From Lineus longissimus (lineage: Eukaryota; Nemertea; Pilidiophora; Heteronemertea; Lineidae): a stretch of DNA of 60,000 nucleotides. A program made the translations under genes and the position numbers. The stretch is from NCBI RefSeq assembly GCF_910592395.1, contig NC_088315.1, positions 3,848,501 to 3,908,500 of the forward strand, in the 5' to 3' direction. Position 1 is the first letter of the stretch, and the number at the start of each line of letters is the position of its first letter. Positions 59,088-60,000 of the stretch are shown here, one piece after another. The notes beneath the pieces are model-generated. The model searched no databases. It was not told where the DNA came from and was given only the letters and a program-made list of their open reading frames with translations.

Positions 59088-59328
59088 CTGGCCAAAGGTA
59101 CTTAGTTGAACTCAGAACTGTGACCAGATCACATTTACCAAAAAAATTAGTAGTGTTGCACGACACTTGATTATCCTTAGGGTAGGCCTCACCAATGCTC
59201 TTTCACGGTGTCAACTAAAGCCGGTCAACTATGACACCGGCTAACCAGCGCTATGTATTAAACATGACTTTTTGTGATCACACTATTACTGATTAGTGAC
59301 AAGAAGTCAGTCAAGTACCTTTGGCCAG
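59088..59328. mobile_element. MITE-like element, 241 bp with 16-bp perfect terminal inverted repeats
   Basis: CTGGCCAAAGGTACTT at 59088-59103 is matched exactly by its reverse complement at 59313-59328. Near the centre is a second inverted pair, CGGTGTCA (59206-59213) and TGACACCG (59232-59239), overlapping AGCCGGT/ACCGGCT (59219-59225 and 59236-59242). A terminal inverted repeat plus a central hairpin and no coding capacity is the usual look of a MITE. Target-site duplication is unclear. Confidence 0.65.
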
Positions 59329-60000
59329 ATCTATCTGAAACAACCCTTTAATGGTCAAGATATGTTTCGGTCACTCATATATCAGTTCTTTACTTTCATG
59401 CTGCATTGGTTATAGAAGGATACAATAACATGCATGTATCCATGGGTTAGTCTTCATAATTTACGTGGCCACTACACATTTGATCCTAGGATGCCTTGAT
59501 TGCCAAAGATTATTGTAAATTACTTGTGTGCTGTAATTCATTATTCATAGAGAGAAAGGTTCAAATTAAGTTCTATCATATACAGTGTCATTTTACCTGC
59601 ATTAATTATATGCTACATATATAAGGCGAAATCCCCTAAAGGCGAAAAACCCTAATGAATCTGCTGATAGACCAAACGCACGGTAATATTTACTGGTAAT
59701 TATAAACGAATGGTAAAGGTTTATTTATTATCACCCATCCTGAATAGCCAAGATACAAGTTAAATGTAATTTAACAGGGATGTTCTTTTCCAGCGAGATT
59801 TGTAGACGAGTTTGTTAGATGTTATTATGATACTGGTAATGGCGCAGGGAACGTGAAATTTGCGAAAATATCTTGCACGCAACAGGGGAAACGTGTTTGA
59901 ACGCTACGGCGAGGCCAGTTCAGTCGTCGAAATTAAATAACACATAAGCCAACACCACCGCGAAGACCGTAACAGAACATGTGCTATATTATTTGTATTG
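59329..60000. other. No gene seen
   Basis: AT-rich sequence with short repeated words (for example AAGGCGAAA-(T/A)CCC-TAA near 59622 and 59639). Nothing else noted. Confidence 0.5.

Noticed and set aside
1-60000. Bacterial, phage or organellar content, CRISPR arrays, rRNA or tRNA genes, intact transposase or reverse transcriptase
   Set aside because: No operon-like gene packing, no regularly spaced direct repeats with unique spacers, no rRNA or tRNA signatures, and no catalytic motifs of mobile-element enzymes were seen on either strand.

Overview
The window looks like ordinary nuclear DNA from an animal, most likely a marine invertebrate. It is AT-rich (about 62% A+T by eye). Its one clear gene is split by GT-AG introns. 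There are no operons, Shine-Dalgarno sites, tRNA or rRNA genes or CRISPR arrays, and much of the sequence is decayed repeat. The palindrome TACATGTA is strongly over-represented, and bivalve-like CGCGAAA-rich and short inverted-repeat elements are present. I read these as hints of a lophotrochozoan (mollusc, annelid or brachiopod), but lancelets and other invertebrates are not excluded.

The one gene I can defend in detail is on the + strand: a secreted or GPI-anchored protein with two tandem C-type lectin-like domains (CTLDs). It is assembled from a signal-peptide exon (17798-17855) and three CTLD exons (42647-42832, 45293-45763, 46152-46534). All splice junctions are phase 1, and the joined frame is open for 365 codons. 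Each CTLD has the full six-cysteine long-form pattern. The calcium and sugar-binding motifs (EPN/QPD and WND) are degraded in both. The first intron would be about 24.8 kb, which makes exon 1 the least certain part of the model.

Region by region: 0-8 kb holds only degenerate repeats. At 8.0-9.25 kb there is a frameshifted minus-strand coding relic whose residue pattern resembles DUF11-type extracellular repeats. The 9.25-17.8 kb stretch holds tandem repeats (14.5-15.0 and 16.6-16.9 kb) and then the lectin first exon. The large intron (17.9-42.6 kb) holds more minus-strand coding relics (best at 26.5-27.0 and 31.1-32.2 kb), tRNA-derived SINE-like heads, a MITE, minisatellites and a 21-G run. 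The body of the lectin gene lies at 42.6-47.0 kb. The 47-60 kb stretch has no recognisable protein gene. It does hold a promoter-like cluster reading leftward at 53.8-53.9 kb (CArG box, CACCC boxes, CCAAT, TATA), nearby CRE palindromes, an 87-bp minisatellite carrying near-CRE sites, a pair of long inverted repeats, and a second MITE at 59.1-59.3 kb.

I found no compelling new multi-gene system. The most useful leads are the unusual double-CTLD gene, the apparent graveyard of a repeat-domain gene on the opposite strand, and the compact promoter at 53.8 kb whose transcript I could not identify. Most open frames of 60-125 codons here are expected by chance: at this base composition roughly eight frames of at least 100 codons are expected in 60 kb.
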